Source: Schizophyllum amplum (Eukaryota > Basidiomycota > Agaricomycetes > Agaricales > Schizophyllaceae). Taken from it: a stretch of 23,244 nucleotides of DNA. The stretch is taken from contig VDMD01000247.1 in assembly GCA_007026445.1 (NCBI GenBank), forward strand, positions 1-23,244, read 5' to 3'. The notes under the pieces were generated by a model. It ran no database searches. It was not told where the DNA came from and saw only the letters and a program-made list of their open reading frames with translations. How positions within the stretch are numbered: position 1 is the first letter of the stretch; each line of letters begins with the position of its first letter. Shown piece by piece: positions 9,464 to 20,067 of this stretch. The position numbers were made by a program, and so were the translations under genes.

Positions 9464-12400
9464 CTAGTTGACCGCGCGACGCTCAGGATCCGACATCCTG
9501 TGCACCTTAACTGAGTCGGTGATGGACACATTGCCCATATCCTGCGGCGTGATCAGGATATATTGCTTCCTATCCGAAGTGTTCGCCGTGTCGATCTAAG
9601 AAAAACATCAGGTCCCCTCCACCGACGCATGTCGAACAACTCACCATCATCCTCATACTGATACGCCGGTTGACGGCGTCCATGAACACGTCGAACTCGT
9701 CGAGGCAGCGCAGCGGGCATCCGATCGACTCCCACAAAGACAGCAGCAGACAGATCGTCGAGAACGATTTCTCGCCACCGCTCAGCGAGCGCGGGTCCTT
9801 CTCCTGTCTCCCGCCACCCTTCGCGATGGCTTGGTCGTCCGTTTGGACCTAAAAGCGCGATGCTCAATTCCATGTTGGTCAAGTAAGGCGACAGCGAGAA
9901 CGCGCACCTTCAAGGTCAAGGTACCCGCGTCGTGGTCGAAGAGCACCTTGCCGTAGTATCCGCGCTGCGACAGATGGTACTGGAAGACATACTTGCACCG
10001 CAGCGCAATGTGCCGACGGAATTCTTGCCACTTGGTCAAGCGCATCGTCAACGACCACTTGAGTTGCTACATCCGACATTAGCAAAGCTCGATGAGTTTC
10101 ACAAATCGGAATGTACCTTGTTCAACCTATTCATCGCCTTCAAGTCGTTCTTCAACTCGTCGACCTTCGCCCTTGCCTTATTGACCTCCACTGTCATCTC
10201 CTCGACACTCTTGCCATGCCGCCTCTCGCGCTCCTTCAACGAGTGCTGCATCGCGCTCAGGTTGCGCTCAATTTCGCTAACCTTGCGCGGATTCTCGACC
10301 CGCGGACAATATTCGAGCGCCTTCTTCGTCCATTCCTGACGAAACATCAGCGGGATACTGGCACGCCCAATGCAGACACTCACCCTAAACTCCGTCGTGA
10401 GGACGTCCGCCGCCTCCTGCAGGACATCGATCTGAGCCTGCTCATCCTGCAGCTTCTCCTGATAATGAGCTTTGTCCGCATTGAGCTTGACGCGCCTCTC
10501 CGCAAGAGCGGACAACTGATCCTGCACGTCGTCAGTGCCACGTAACCCGCGCGAGTGCGGCGATCACATACCTCGATGCCCCGGGTGCCGTCGAAGAATG
10601 CCTCGATCTGAGCTTTGAGCTCGCTGCTCTGGTTCGTGAGTTCCAAGAGCTCCGCATCTATGGCCGCCTTCTGCTGGTTTATGTCTGCAAACTGCTCCAC
10701 AGTTTGGCGCTTCTCGTTCTCCGCAGCCTGATTCACTCTCTAAGTCAGACATATCAAGCACAGGAACAGAAGAAACGCACCTCCTTGGCAGCCTCAAGAG
10801 CTCCGATATCCGAGGTGGGATCCTCCTGCGCTGCTTGTTGGCGAAGTGCGTGCAGGTTCGTCTCGATCTGGCGCTTTTTCGTGTTCGCCATCCGCGCCTG
10901 TGACTGAAGGAGAGGGTAAGCACTTTCGCCATCATCCGAACACCCGCACGTACCGTGAATCCTTCTCCAGCTCTCTTCGCTGCGTTGAACTCGCGTTGGG
11001 CCTCGCGGTACTGCTCGTTGAGCTCATTGTATTCTGCTTCGAGCGCCCGCTTTTGGTCCATGAAGGCCCTAGGAACGACGTATGTCAGAGATACCCAGAA
11101 GGTAGTAGAGCATTACGCACTCGGTTTGGTCGGCTACAGTCGCACCTGCCAACTTCATCCTTGGGTTGTGCATCCTGACAGGTTCAGACTGACCACCTCC
11201 ATTCCTGTGTATCCTCATGAGCGACATCATCACAAATATGGTCGTTCGAAACATACGCGAAGGTCGTAACCCTGAAGCCGTCGAGCGTCCACGCCCTCTG
11301 CTGGCCACGCATCGAGCGCATTAGCTGTTCGCCCTCCCGACGCGTATCGGACAGAATCTGACGCTCGATGCCCAGCTGATTGATGAACACACGCAGTGCG
11401 AACTCGTCACTGAACTAGACCACCTGTTAGTTTCTGCAGCACCTCAAGCAACATGTGTCCTCACCTCGAGTGCACGAAGCACGGTAAGAACATCCGGGTG
11501 AGGCTCGCCATGAGCGTAGTCGAATATATCACGCTCCGTGATGATGATTGTAGTACGCCTGGCTTTCGTCAGAGATCAGGCCTGCGCGGATGCATAGCAA
11601 GCACATACTGATTCCCGTGGCGCTGCAAAAGACCCTGCAGCTGCTTGCGATCGCGCGCGTCCGTGATGACGAATGCGTCCAACAGACTGCGCATCTGCCA
11701 ACTCAAGAACATGCCCCATTTGCGCGGGTCGCGCGCTTTCACGTATTGACCAAGGGGCCCGAGCGGCACCTCCCCAGACCATCGCATATTCTGAATCTCG
11801 TGGACGACGGCCCCAATGTTCCGCCCGTAGTTGGCAAACTGGTCTTGGTTCGCCTGCTGCATGCGCCGGATCTCCGACTCGATATTCTGGATTTCATTGC
11901 GAAGGCCCCCAATCCGCCTCTCGAAGTCCAAACCGCGCGCCTTGAACCTTTCGGCCTGTTTATCGGCCTCGGTCGCCTGCTTGCTGAGTTCGTCCGCGCG
12001 CTCCACGGCGGCGTCGTACTCAGCCTTCATTTGTTCGATGCGGTCTTGCATCTCCTGCCGCTTAGCCTGCGTGTCCGCGGCCATACGCTTCTTCTCAGCT
12101 TTGATCTCGTCATCGTACTTGCTGATCTGCTTCTGAATGCTTGTGACGGTCTCGTTCATGCTGCGAATGTCACGCTGCGGATAGATGAGCTCAAAGCCAA
12201 GGCCAGTCGAAAGATGCGCACTTGGATTGAGCCGTGATCGTTTTTCTTGGCCTGGATGAGAGCTCCAACCTCCTTGCGCTTTTCCTGCAGCTCCGTCACG
12301 TCCCCGACTTGTTCCATCTGCCGATTGAGTTCTATAATCTTCGCACTTGATTCGTCCAATTCTTGCTGTAAAAGACTTACTATCTTCTTCGCAGTCTATA

Positions 12401-13765
12401 GCCGTATGACCGACCTTAGTCTTTTCGAGAGCTTCCGTGATCCTAGGAAGGCGGCGCGTCGCCTTCTCGACCTCCTCCAGCTTGTTCTCAAGCTCGACCT
12501 CTTTCGTCTTCACGTGCGCCCAAGCTTTCTCCTTCTTGAGGTCATCGATCTTCTTCTTTTGCTCGCGCGCCTTGTTGGCTTCTTGGAACTTCGCAGTCAC
12601 TTCGGCGAGGTTTTGTACGAGATCGGGCAGCGCTTCCTTCTTGGCTTCGAGAATTTTGCTCGTCTGATGAATATTCTCGAGGCAGGTCTCGTACTCCTCC
12701 GACAATTGCTGAAGCTGAGTTCCCTTCAAGAAAAACTATGTGAAAGTATTAGCTATGGTAGCCGGGCTGACCACAAATTTGACGAACCTTGTACTTGTCT
12801 CCGGGGTTAGCAGCGCTGAGGAACTGACGTGCGGAGTCTGAGAATGAAGGTGAGCGGTGATGAACACTAACGCACAGGCGGACTGACCTTGAGTCAGGAC
12901 GTTCAAGGGGTTGTCGACCTGAATGCCCATGTGGTCGCAGATCGCGGACAGCTCGTCCTTCTTCGTGCTGACGACCCTTCCGTCCTTGGACTTGATCTTC
13001 CAGGACGAGTTGCCGTCCTTCGTGAACCGGCGCGTGATGACGATAGACTTGCCGTATTCGCGAGGCTTGTATGCTTCATCGCCCTGGTTTTTAAGCATGA
13101 TCGAGACTTCGGCCACACTGCGATACATAGGTCAGTGAGGATGCGAGGGTGTTAGCGAGACGACGCACGATTGCCCCTCGCGGATAAATGCCTTCAAGCC
13201 TGCACCGCGGCCGGTTGACGCGGTCTTTCCCCCAAGCGCGACAGTGATGGCGGATAGGACGGCACTCTTGCCACTGCCGTTGTGTCCTACGGATGTGTTA
13301 GACAAAGTGAGTATATGGGCGTCAATAAGGGCACGCACCGATGATGAAGTTGATCTGCGGGCCAAACTCAAACGACAGCAGCTTATGGCACATAAACTGG
13401 GACATCTCGATAGATTCGATGATGCCGTGCTCCGCAATGCCCTATATGCGCGTCAGCGAAGAGGCGCTTGCAGCAGACGCGACGCGTACCGCAGTCTTGT
13501 TATGACGCTTCTCGATACTCGCACGGACTGCAGCCCGCATTCGCTCATCTTCTGCATCCTCGTCCACACGCTGCGAAGGTTGCGCCATGTCGACATCGAC
13601 GTCGAGGTCCTCATCATTGTCGTCCTCTTGTTTGGCGCGTCGGTTCTGACTGGAAGACGCGCCTTCGCCTCCATTGGCGGTGCGCACGCGCTTGGGAGCT
13701 GGGGATGTGTCGGAATACTCGACTTCATCGTCGTCGCCGCTTTCGACGCGTCGTTTGGGGGCCAT
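9464..13765 (-). CDS. SMC6: SMC6, subunit of the SMC5/6 complex
   Basis: SMC6 pairs with SMC5 in the nuclear complex that acts in recombinational repair and rDNA/replication-fork stability. I reconstruct 19 exons and about 1,133 residues with all introns in phase. An acidic ~92-residue N-terminus precedes the ATPase head: GHNGSGKS (Walker A, about residues 127-134), then [18 protein letters not shown] near 235-250. A long coiled coil leads to the hinge ([18 protein letters not shown], then [11 protein letters not shown] and RHGNQ, about 540-605), followed by [20 protein letters not shown]. The second coiled coil leads to the C-terminal head with the signature [20 protein letters not shown] (about 1043) and Walker [20 protein letters not shown] (about 1066). 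The length is normal for the family. The start at 13765 (MAPKRR) is the only suitable ATG. No frame break occurs across 4.3 kb. Its promoter faces the acetyltransferase gene and has two E-boxes. Confidence 0.95.
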
Positions 13766-13793
13766 GACGGTGAGTCGCAAAGAAATGAGAGCT

Positions 13794-13806
13794 CACGTGA
13801 CACGTG
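13794..13806. promoter_or_regulatory. Tandem E-boxes upstream of SMC6
   Basis: CACGTGACACGTG contains two palindromic CACGTG sites separated by one base, 29-41 bp upstream of the SMC6 ATG. CACGTG is the classical site for bHLH factors such as Cbf1/Pho4. Overlap with the 5' leader is possible because transcription starts are unknown. Confidence 0.45.
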
Positions 13807-14172
13807 TATCGGAACCGTCGCGACAAGTCACAGTCACGACTTTTGCACCGTTCATGCACATGGTCCGTCACGTCCGAAGAACGTTCCCTGTTCGCCATCC
13901 CCCAGAACAGCTCTAAAATCTATTCAGTCTCATACATAAATCGCACATTTTCATCGGAAAGTCCAGAATTCCCCAAGGGAACGTGCTGCTCAGATGGAGA
14001 TTCGTGCAGTGACCAAAACAGGACCCAGGTCCGTTGATGTTTCGGAATTCGTTCCGCTTACGGCTCTGTCCAGACGCGCGACCTCGTCCACTGAACAGGA
14101 CATAGGTACAGCCTGAGCCTCGCAGCTCGCAGCAGCCTCTGAGACAGCACGGAGTCAGACTGACTGCACAAC
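13807..14172. other. Divergent promoter region between SMC6 and the acetyltransferase gene
   Basis: The two ATGs are 473 bp apart and point outward, so regulatory sequence may be shared. Apart from the E-boxes near SMC6 and the TATA box near the acetyltransferase gene, I see no strong motif or additional gene. Confidence 0.45.
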
Positions 14173-14180
14173 CTATATAA
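14173..14180 (+). promoter_or_regulatory. TATA box of the acetyltransferase gene
   Basis: CTATATAA sits about 60 bp upstream of the ATG at 14239, followed by a pyrimidine-rich leader (CTCCCCCCTCTCTTTTC). Confidence 0.55.
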
Positions 14181-14238
14181 GACGGCGGTCGCGCCCTGGA
14201 CCATCCACCTTGCTCTCAGGCTCCCCCCTCTCTTTTCG

Positions 14239-15188
14239 ATGACGGATAGCAACGCCGGCGCCTACATTCGGGAGGCCAAGCTTCCGGAGGAGCTCCCTGT
14301 TCTCAGCAGAACCGCCGCGCGCGCCTTCGCCTCGCACCCTATGCCGAACTACTTCTCGAACCAAACAACGTCGATACATCTACAGGAAAACGGGAAGAAC
14401 GCGAAGAGCATGCGCCAGCTTACCCACTTCGAGGAGAGCACCCTGCGCACTGCCATGCTCATTGGCGGACGTATCATGGTCGTTGTCGTTCCGGAGGGCA
14501 ACGGCAAGGAGCGAATCGCGGCATGCGCAGCATGGATCCCACCCAATTCACCATCCATGGATGGCCTGGCGGTTTTGGTTAGGGCCAAATCCCATCGCGT
14601 GGTTTTTGATTGGGGTCTCACCAGCCTGAAGGTCAGTATATGGAACGATTAGAGGCGCAGAATGTTGACCCTTTGCAGAGAGTCACGGTGGAATATCTGC
14701 CAACTATACAGAAGCGACGGATCAAGATGCTGCGGAAGCGCGGCGTCAAGGGCAGCGACTACTGGTATCTTGAGTTGTTATTCACGAACCCAGAAGACGA
14801 AGGCCACGGCGAGTACTTCTGATCACCTACATTGCGCGAGGCTAAATTGCATCTATATAGGTTACTGCGGACAACTGTTGAGGGAGATGGAGGCATTCGA
14901 CTCAACGAGAATTCTCACTCTCGATGCCTCGACCGAACGCTCCATTGGTGTCTATAAACACTATGGATGGGAGGTATGTATCCGAAAGCTTCTTGCGCAA
15001 GTGCGCAGCTGAACTCGTCACAGATATACGATGAGTTCAGACTGGGTGTGGGCAAGGCGGGCGAAGACGGGACAAAAGCTACTGGCGAGAAGTCCAAGGG
15101 TGTTCTGAACGTTATGATGTCTAGGAGTGAGTGTTGGTACTTTCATCGCCTTGGAGAATGCTCACGCTATCCGAGCAGCTCCCAGTAA
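14239..15188 (+). CDS. GNAT-type N-acetyltransferase
   Basis: This is a predicted acetyl-CoA-dependent acyltransferase of the GNAT fold; its substrate is unknown. Exons inferred: 14239-14631, 14679-14808, 14861-14973 and 15024-15188 (about 266 residues). The N-terminus reads IREAKLPEELPVLSRTAARA, the usual start of fungal GNAT proteins, followed by IAACAAWIPP in the core. Downstream come YWYLELLFTNPEDEGHG and YCGQLLREME, which together form beta4 and the pyrophosphate-binding loop (consensus Q/RxxGxG/A, here ExxGxC), then LDASTERSIGVYKHYGWE, typical of motif B, and DEFRLGVGKAG. Joining the loop requires a GC-AG intron (14809-14860); the only local GT donor shifts the frame. The extreme C-terminus is uncertain: a donor at about 15131 could instead splice to about 15250 and end near 15290. 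No frame break is needed. Confidence 0.78.
14809..14860 (+). other. GC-AG intron
   Basis: The 52-bp intron begins GCGAGT and ends TATATAG. Splicing here joins EDEGHG to YCGQLLREME in frame. Using the GT three bases further in (GTACTT) gives a frame that stops soon after. GC-AG introns are a known minor class in fungi. Confidence 0.6.
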
Positions 15189-15706
15189 GGCGTGATCTAC
15201 GACCGTAATCTTCTGCTTTACTGTTCTAACATACCCAACGGACAAATAGTTGACTGCGCTGCCTTCTATGTCGTTTCTCCACACTCTTGATCTAATCATC
15301 ATCTGGATTTACGTCTTCGAAGAAATCGCTTCTGTCAAAACTCAAGTAAACGCTCAGTCCCATTTGCGTGCGAGAAATTCGGAGGGGCGTCGTGGCAACG
15401 GAAGCACGACGAATCCTCTATAAATGCCGTACATGCCACCAACGTGATATTGGATCTGCTAGTTTCGTCCGCTATGGATGAGAGAACGATGTACGCAAAT
15501 GAGGAGCATTGTATCATTTTGCATAACTTAGACGAGTTGTAGGTCCAACTCGGCAGATCCCGGTGACGTGAGACACTGTAACGCGTTCCGTCACTGCATC
15601 ATCGTCACGCTCACCTGCTTCGTCTTCAACTTAACGTTCAACTTCAACCCAACGGCGCTTCGACGACAAGTCTCTCTTCCCCGCACGCGCTCGCCCCTCA
15701 CTTGAA
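15189..15706. other. Intergenic region upstream of EAF3
   Basis: It holds the 3' region of the acetyltransferase gene and the EAF3 promoter. The last ~70 bp before the EAF3 ATG are pyrimidine-rich with the repeated word CAACTT, a common look for fungal leaders. No further gene or repeat was identified. Confidence 0.4.
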
Positions 15707-17451
15707 ATGTCCGAGCCAGCTGAACTAGACGACGCGTCTTTCACGCAGGCCTCTGATCCTGCCCAACAGGCAGATTCAGAACCTAGCGGCTCCACGAAAG
15801 CCGAATCCCAACCACCCTCCATGCCGGTTGCTCCTTCAAAATCCCCCTCTACCGGCCACATTGATACCTTTCAAGTTTCTGAGGTTGCTCTTACTGAAGT
15901 CGGCGGAACCTGGTACAAAACGCGCATCACGGAGGCGGAAACGTCTTCCATCCTCCTCGCCGGACCCGTCAAGTCGCGCAAGCAGGCTGGCTTGCCTAGC
16001 CTGAGGAATCGCCGGCTCAAACAACCCGTGAAGAAAACGCGCGAAAGCTCGGAACCGGCCGACCCCGCAGACGCGCAGAGCTGGGCGGCCCATCGGGTGT
16101 ACAGAGTACATTATGAGGGGTTCAATGCATTGTGAGTATTACTGCATATAACTGCGAAGCTATCGCCTTGCGCTTTCTCCGTGGCGATCATTGATCCCAC
16201 ATTCAGCCAAGACGAGTGGATGCCCGCGTTCCGACTCAGAAAGGCCGGCTCTTTGGACGTCTCTGCGCTACGTGAGTCCACGCCCGGCATGCGCTCCTCA
16301 GCTGGTCCAACCATTGTCGTCAACCTCGGCGATGAAACGTTGTCGCTCGCCGTCCCACGCGGGAGACTTTTTGGCGAAGTCCGTCCTGACGGACGGGGCC
16401 GGAGAGGTCGCGGTCGAGGTCGCGGGGGCTTCTCGTCTATATCTGCACCTGCGCATGTCAGCGCGAAGTCTGGGAAGGTAGGGTTACATGCTTATCAATA
16501 ATTGATGGTCACTGACCAGAGGATAGAAAGCGCCGTCCATTGCAAAACCGTTTAAGATCGAGATGCCGTCGTGTCTTAGGTCGAAGCTTGTGGATGACTG
16601 GGAGCGGGTGCAGAAACAGAACTTGGTCTGCATCTTATGTATCTATTGCTACCTTCCCTGTTGAACTAAGCATTGTACTCAGGTCGTCAAACTGCCGCGT
16701 GCGCCCAACGTTGACGCCATATTGCTTGAATTCCAGACGTACCTCGAAATCGAGGCCCCAGCAAAGTGCAGTATATATTATAATCACCAATGCCATCGAC
16801 TAACTCTTAACAGCCTTTGCGAACCCAAAATCTACGCCTCCACGGTAACCAGCGGCATCAAGGTGAGTGTTTTTCGGCACGCCGTGACCAAGCTTATACT
16901 TGGTGCAGGTCTACTTCGAAAAGGCGATTGGTCATAACTTGCTGTACCCGCTCGAGCGCTCGCAGTTCGATGGCTGGCGCACGCAGTTCAAGACGGTGGG
17001 ATTGCTTCCAAAATTGATTTACACGGCTTACGCTCGTTCTCAGGGCCAACACGTCACCCCGGAGACGACCAAAGACATGAGCGAGGCCTACGGCGTCGAA
17101 CACCTGCTCCGACTACTGGGTACTTTCGTCGAGCACTTCAGACGACCGCAGAATACTGACATCACCTCTCCTTTCCCCCGCCCTTAGCCAACTTTCCGCA
17201 ATACATGACCTCCTCTGACCTGGATCCAGGCTCGATTCATCTAATTTCGGAGTACGTGAACGAGTTCCTCAGGTGCGTCTCTGTTACTTGCCTCAATTGA
17301 TTTTCTTACTGACAAATGCCCATATCCCAGGTGGCTCGACCTAAACCGCGAACGCCTCTTCGTCGACGAATACTTGACGGAGCCAGAGTACTTCAGGATG
17401 ATTGGGGCAATGTATGGTAGGCCTGTCCCGGCGGCGGCGGCGGCGGCATGA
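15707..17451 (+). CDS. EAF3: EAF3/MRG15-family chromatin protein
   Basis: EAF3 (MRG15) reads methylated H3K36 and is shared by the NuA4 acetyltransferase and Rpd3S deacetylase complexes. Eight exons are inferred: 15707-16131, 16207-16477, 16527-16625, 16683-16765, 16814-16862, 16909-17119, 17188-17272 and 17331-17451 (about 447 residues, in phase throughout). The chromo-barrel covers roughly residues 45-155: ALTEVGGTWYKTRITEAE, a ~40-residue basic insertion, then YRVHYEGFNAFQDEWMPAF. An Arg/Gly stretch (GRGRRGRGRGRGG) lies in the linker. The MRG domain begins around MPSCLRSKLVDDWERV and continues through VVKLPRAPNVDAILLEF, IKVYFEKAIGHNLLYPLERS, YGVEHLLRLLANFPQYM and EYVNEFLRWLDLNRERLF. The protein ends in six alanines. 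The third intron uses a weak donor (GTCTGC at 16626), but the protein context demands it. Confidence 0.93.
17431..17448 (+). repeat. GCG microsatellite encoding terminal poly-Ala of EAF3
   Basis: Five GCG units plus GCA encode six alanines immediately before the stop codon, a likely length-variable microsatellite. Confidence 0.75.
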
Positions 17452-18002
17452 GGCCATGTATCTTGACACTGTCGGGCTGGCAGTGGGAGGCATCTGAGAA
17501 GGTTTCCTCGCCCAGTACTTACATCACCCTTAGTGCATTCGATATAAGTTCTCCGTCTATATGTCATCTCTTGCCGAGTCCGAGCCATCTAGCAGCGGAA
17601 AATTCCGGAGGCGTGTTGCTGATACGCTCGCAATGTGGTAAAAGAACACTCAGAGCGTGGGCGTTCGTGGTGCGAGAAGACTCGCAAGGTGCTGCGAAGC
17701 AGTGCGAACAGATCTGCAAAATGCCGCGAGGCCTGAAAGGTGTCACGACCTGAAAGATAGGTATCGCAAGAAGATCTGAAAAGCGTCGCCAGAAGACCTG
17801 CAAGAAGACCTGAACGATGTTGCAAGAAGCCCTATAACGTGGTAAAAGACATGGCCGTATGTAGACGATAGATAAGCAGTACATATACACACAGAGAACC
17901 CCAGGGTGAGAAAATTGGTACATCGCACTCGAAGAATCAACTCGAACGGATTCAACTCGAACGCACTCGAAGAATCAACGTTCTCGAACGCACTCGCGAA
18001 GA
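17452..18002. other. Convergent intergenic region with degenerate repeats
   Basis: This lies between the EAF3 and E1 alpha stop codons. From about 17660 to 17835 the DNA is made of degenerate units around AGAAGACCTG and CGCAAGAAG (for example near 17767, 17790, 17803, 17821). No coding potential with family features was seen. Confidence 0.5.
17924..17990. repeat. 18-bp direct repeat next to the E1 alpha stop codon
   Basis: CGCACTCGAAGAATCAAC is present exactly at 17924-17941 and 17962-17979. Related pieces (CTCGAACG) lie between and after them. It directly precedes the end of the E1 alpha gene and would be in its 3' untranslated region. Confidence 0.7.
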
Positions 18003-20067
18003 TCACTTCGCATCCATCAGATCCCGCCCGTTGTTCTTGAACCGGGCGAGCTCCTTCTTCCACGGGTCCCACGCCTCCCCGTATTTTCGCAGCAAGCCCG
18101 CCAGCTCGCGCCGCTGCTCTTGCTGTTCCACGTTGTCAGTAAGCGATGTAAAGATTCGGCGGCGAATGAAGCGGGGATGCTGGCCTCTAAGAGGCAAACA
18201 TGCTGGCCACCGAGAGGCAAACATGCCGGCCACCCAAAAACAGACAGGCGAACCACCAAAAGCCGAACACGTCAACCACCAAGAAGGAACTCACAATAGT
18301 CCATGGCTCCTGACCCGCGTACACGTCGTTGAAGAGCTCCGTCAACGATGGGCGGTCAAGGCCCTCTGCCCGTTTGAATGCCTTCATCACGTCGGCCTGC
18401 ACGACAGGTCAGTAACCTGTAGGATGCAGTATTGATTGAAGACCGAAGCGATGCAATGGGGTGCTAGCAAACGGCACAATAGGAGAGATCATAGCGCACC
18501 TTTAACCGCACTTTGAGCGCATCCTCCTCTTCTGCGGTCCACCATCCACGCTGCTCCATAAACCGCGCAATCGCATAATCGGGTTGTCAATCCGCTTGCG
18601 ATCCTCAACCTCGCTGCGTGCCCTGTACGCAAACGAGTCGTCCGAGGTGGAGTGGTGGCCGACGCTGAATATACACATGAGAAACAAACTGCCTGCACAC
18701 GCAAGTCAGTACCTACCGGTATGTCATGGCTTCTACGAGGACAGCTCGGCTCTGCTCAAGGCAGCGCCGCCTCGCTTCACGGACTGCCGATAGCACAGCG
18801 AGCACGTCATTCCCATCGACGCGAATGGTGTCGATACCGGTAGCCGGGACCACGGCTAGCGATACCATCGCCGTGATACTGCTCTGTGCTGGGTGTGCTG
18901 ATAGCGAAGCCGTTGTTGCGGACGATAAACATCGTAGGCGAGGGAATGGTCGATGCCATCTGAAGCCCGGCGTGGAAATCTGCATGAAGTTCGGCCTCCC
19001 GTAAGGCAACAGACAAGCCTGTACGCTGTACTGACCTCCCTCCGACGCTGCTCCCTCTCCCATAAAGCATACAGCTATGGAGTTGGACCGCTGTGGTGTC
19101 CGGCGCAAAGCGTATCCCACGCCTGCCGCTTGTGGGATTTGTGTCGCGAGCGGCGAAGATATAGAGTGAAAATGGTGCTTCCGAGAAGCAAAATGCTTGA
19201 TGAGAGCGTGGGTCAGCACTTGCGATGTGGGCGCCAAAAGATTGCGATACACACGACTGGCATCTGCCGCCCCTTGGTGGACATGTCTTCCTCATTGCCC
19301 AAGCATTGTGCCATTATGTTATCAATGCCAAAGCCGCGCCAGAGAAGGACCCCCGATTCACGATATTGTCCTAAGACCCTGCAAGGAGACGAGTGAGGCG
19401 GAGTTGCGGCTGATCATGGGGGAAGGCTCGTACTCATCGTGGGGCTCGAGGGCAGCGGCCGCGCCCACTACGGTGGCCTCTTCGCCGTACTGAGCGAGCG
19501 TCAGCGACTTGAAGCAAAGCGAGAAAGAGGAGGGAGAGTCACAGCAGTCATCTATCGCGAGGTCAGCCTTGTTTGCCTCGATGTGGAGGTGGCATGACAG
19601 ACGCACGTAAAAGGAGATCTTCCCTTGCCGTTGTACGTTGTAGAGTATCGTGTCCATCGCGGGCAGCAGCTGCATATGCTCGTATCTGCACAATGGGAAT
19701 GAACGATCGGAAAAGCACCGTTTCGCGAGCGCAGATCCTACATCTTCCTCGCGCTGGCCTCGTCGATCTAAAGACGTCGCTGAGCACGCTGGGGGGAGGT
19801 CTGGTGCACGATGGACGAACCTCTGGCAGTGTTGCCTCCTCCAGTAGCGGTGCCAGACCATCCAGCACCCCTGTAGGTGGGGATCTGCTTGCCCATTCGC
19901 GGTGACTGAGTTGAAGAACTCGAGCTTCGGCACAAAACGGCGACTGAGACTGGGGCAGACGGCCTTCGCGGACCTCAATATGCTGGGGGACGACGCGCTG
20001 GGGCGACAGTGGCAACCGTCCGCGACTGCAGAAGCCTGCCAGCAGTACGAGCTCCTGTACGGATCAT
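18003..20067 (-). CDS. Branched-chain 2-oxoacid dehydrogenase E1 alpha, mitochondrial
   Basis: This is the thiamine-diphosphate-dependent E1 alpha subunit of the mitochondrial complex degrading Leu, Ile and Val (mammalian BCKDHA). Eleven exons are inferred. The N-terminus [14 protein letters not shown] is a typical mitochondrial presequence. Hallmarks in order: [208 protein letters not shown] and [10 protein letters not shown]. Five single-base breaks are apparent: near 19984-19988, 19890, 19868-19871, 18839-18840 and 18560-18563. Conserved residues and splice sites are otherwise intact. One exon is only 9 bp. Pyruvate dehydrogenase E1 alpha is less likely given these motifs. Confidence 0.88.
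18177..18245. repeat. Three 23-bp tandem repeats in the last E1 alpha intron
   Basis: Units at 18177-18199, 18200-18222 and 18223-18245 share ATGCTGGCC or ATGCCGGCC starts and, in the first two, a GAGAGGCAAAC-like end. More diverged pieces (AACCACCAA) follow to about 18285. They expand the last intron (18294-18123) to about 170 bp, compared with 50-60 bp for most introns in the window. Confidence 0.65.
19543..19551 (-). other. 9-bp microexon of the E1 alpha gene
   Basis: On the minus strand ATGACTGCT (Met-Thr-Ala) is flanked by introns of 55 and 53 bp (19606-19552 ending GATAG; 19542-19490 beginning GTGACT and ending CTCAG). It links GKISFY to YGEEATVV, giving the conserved ISFYMTAYGEEA block of the family. 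Skipping it keeps the frame but deletes three conserved residues. Confidence 0.7.

Noticed and set aside
11601..11652. Reading straight through to HPRRPDL as the end of the SMC6 hinge exon
   Set aside because: A GTATGT donor after RHGNQ and an acceptor CCAG give an intron of about 50 bp that joins to [14 protein letters not shown], which matches SMC6; the read-through is intron sequence.
13244..13939. Plus-strand ORF of 231 codons over the SMC6 start
   Set aside because: It is antisense to SMC6 exons 1-3 including Walker A and their introns, and has no recognisable domain.
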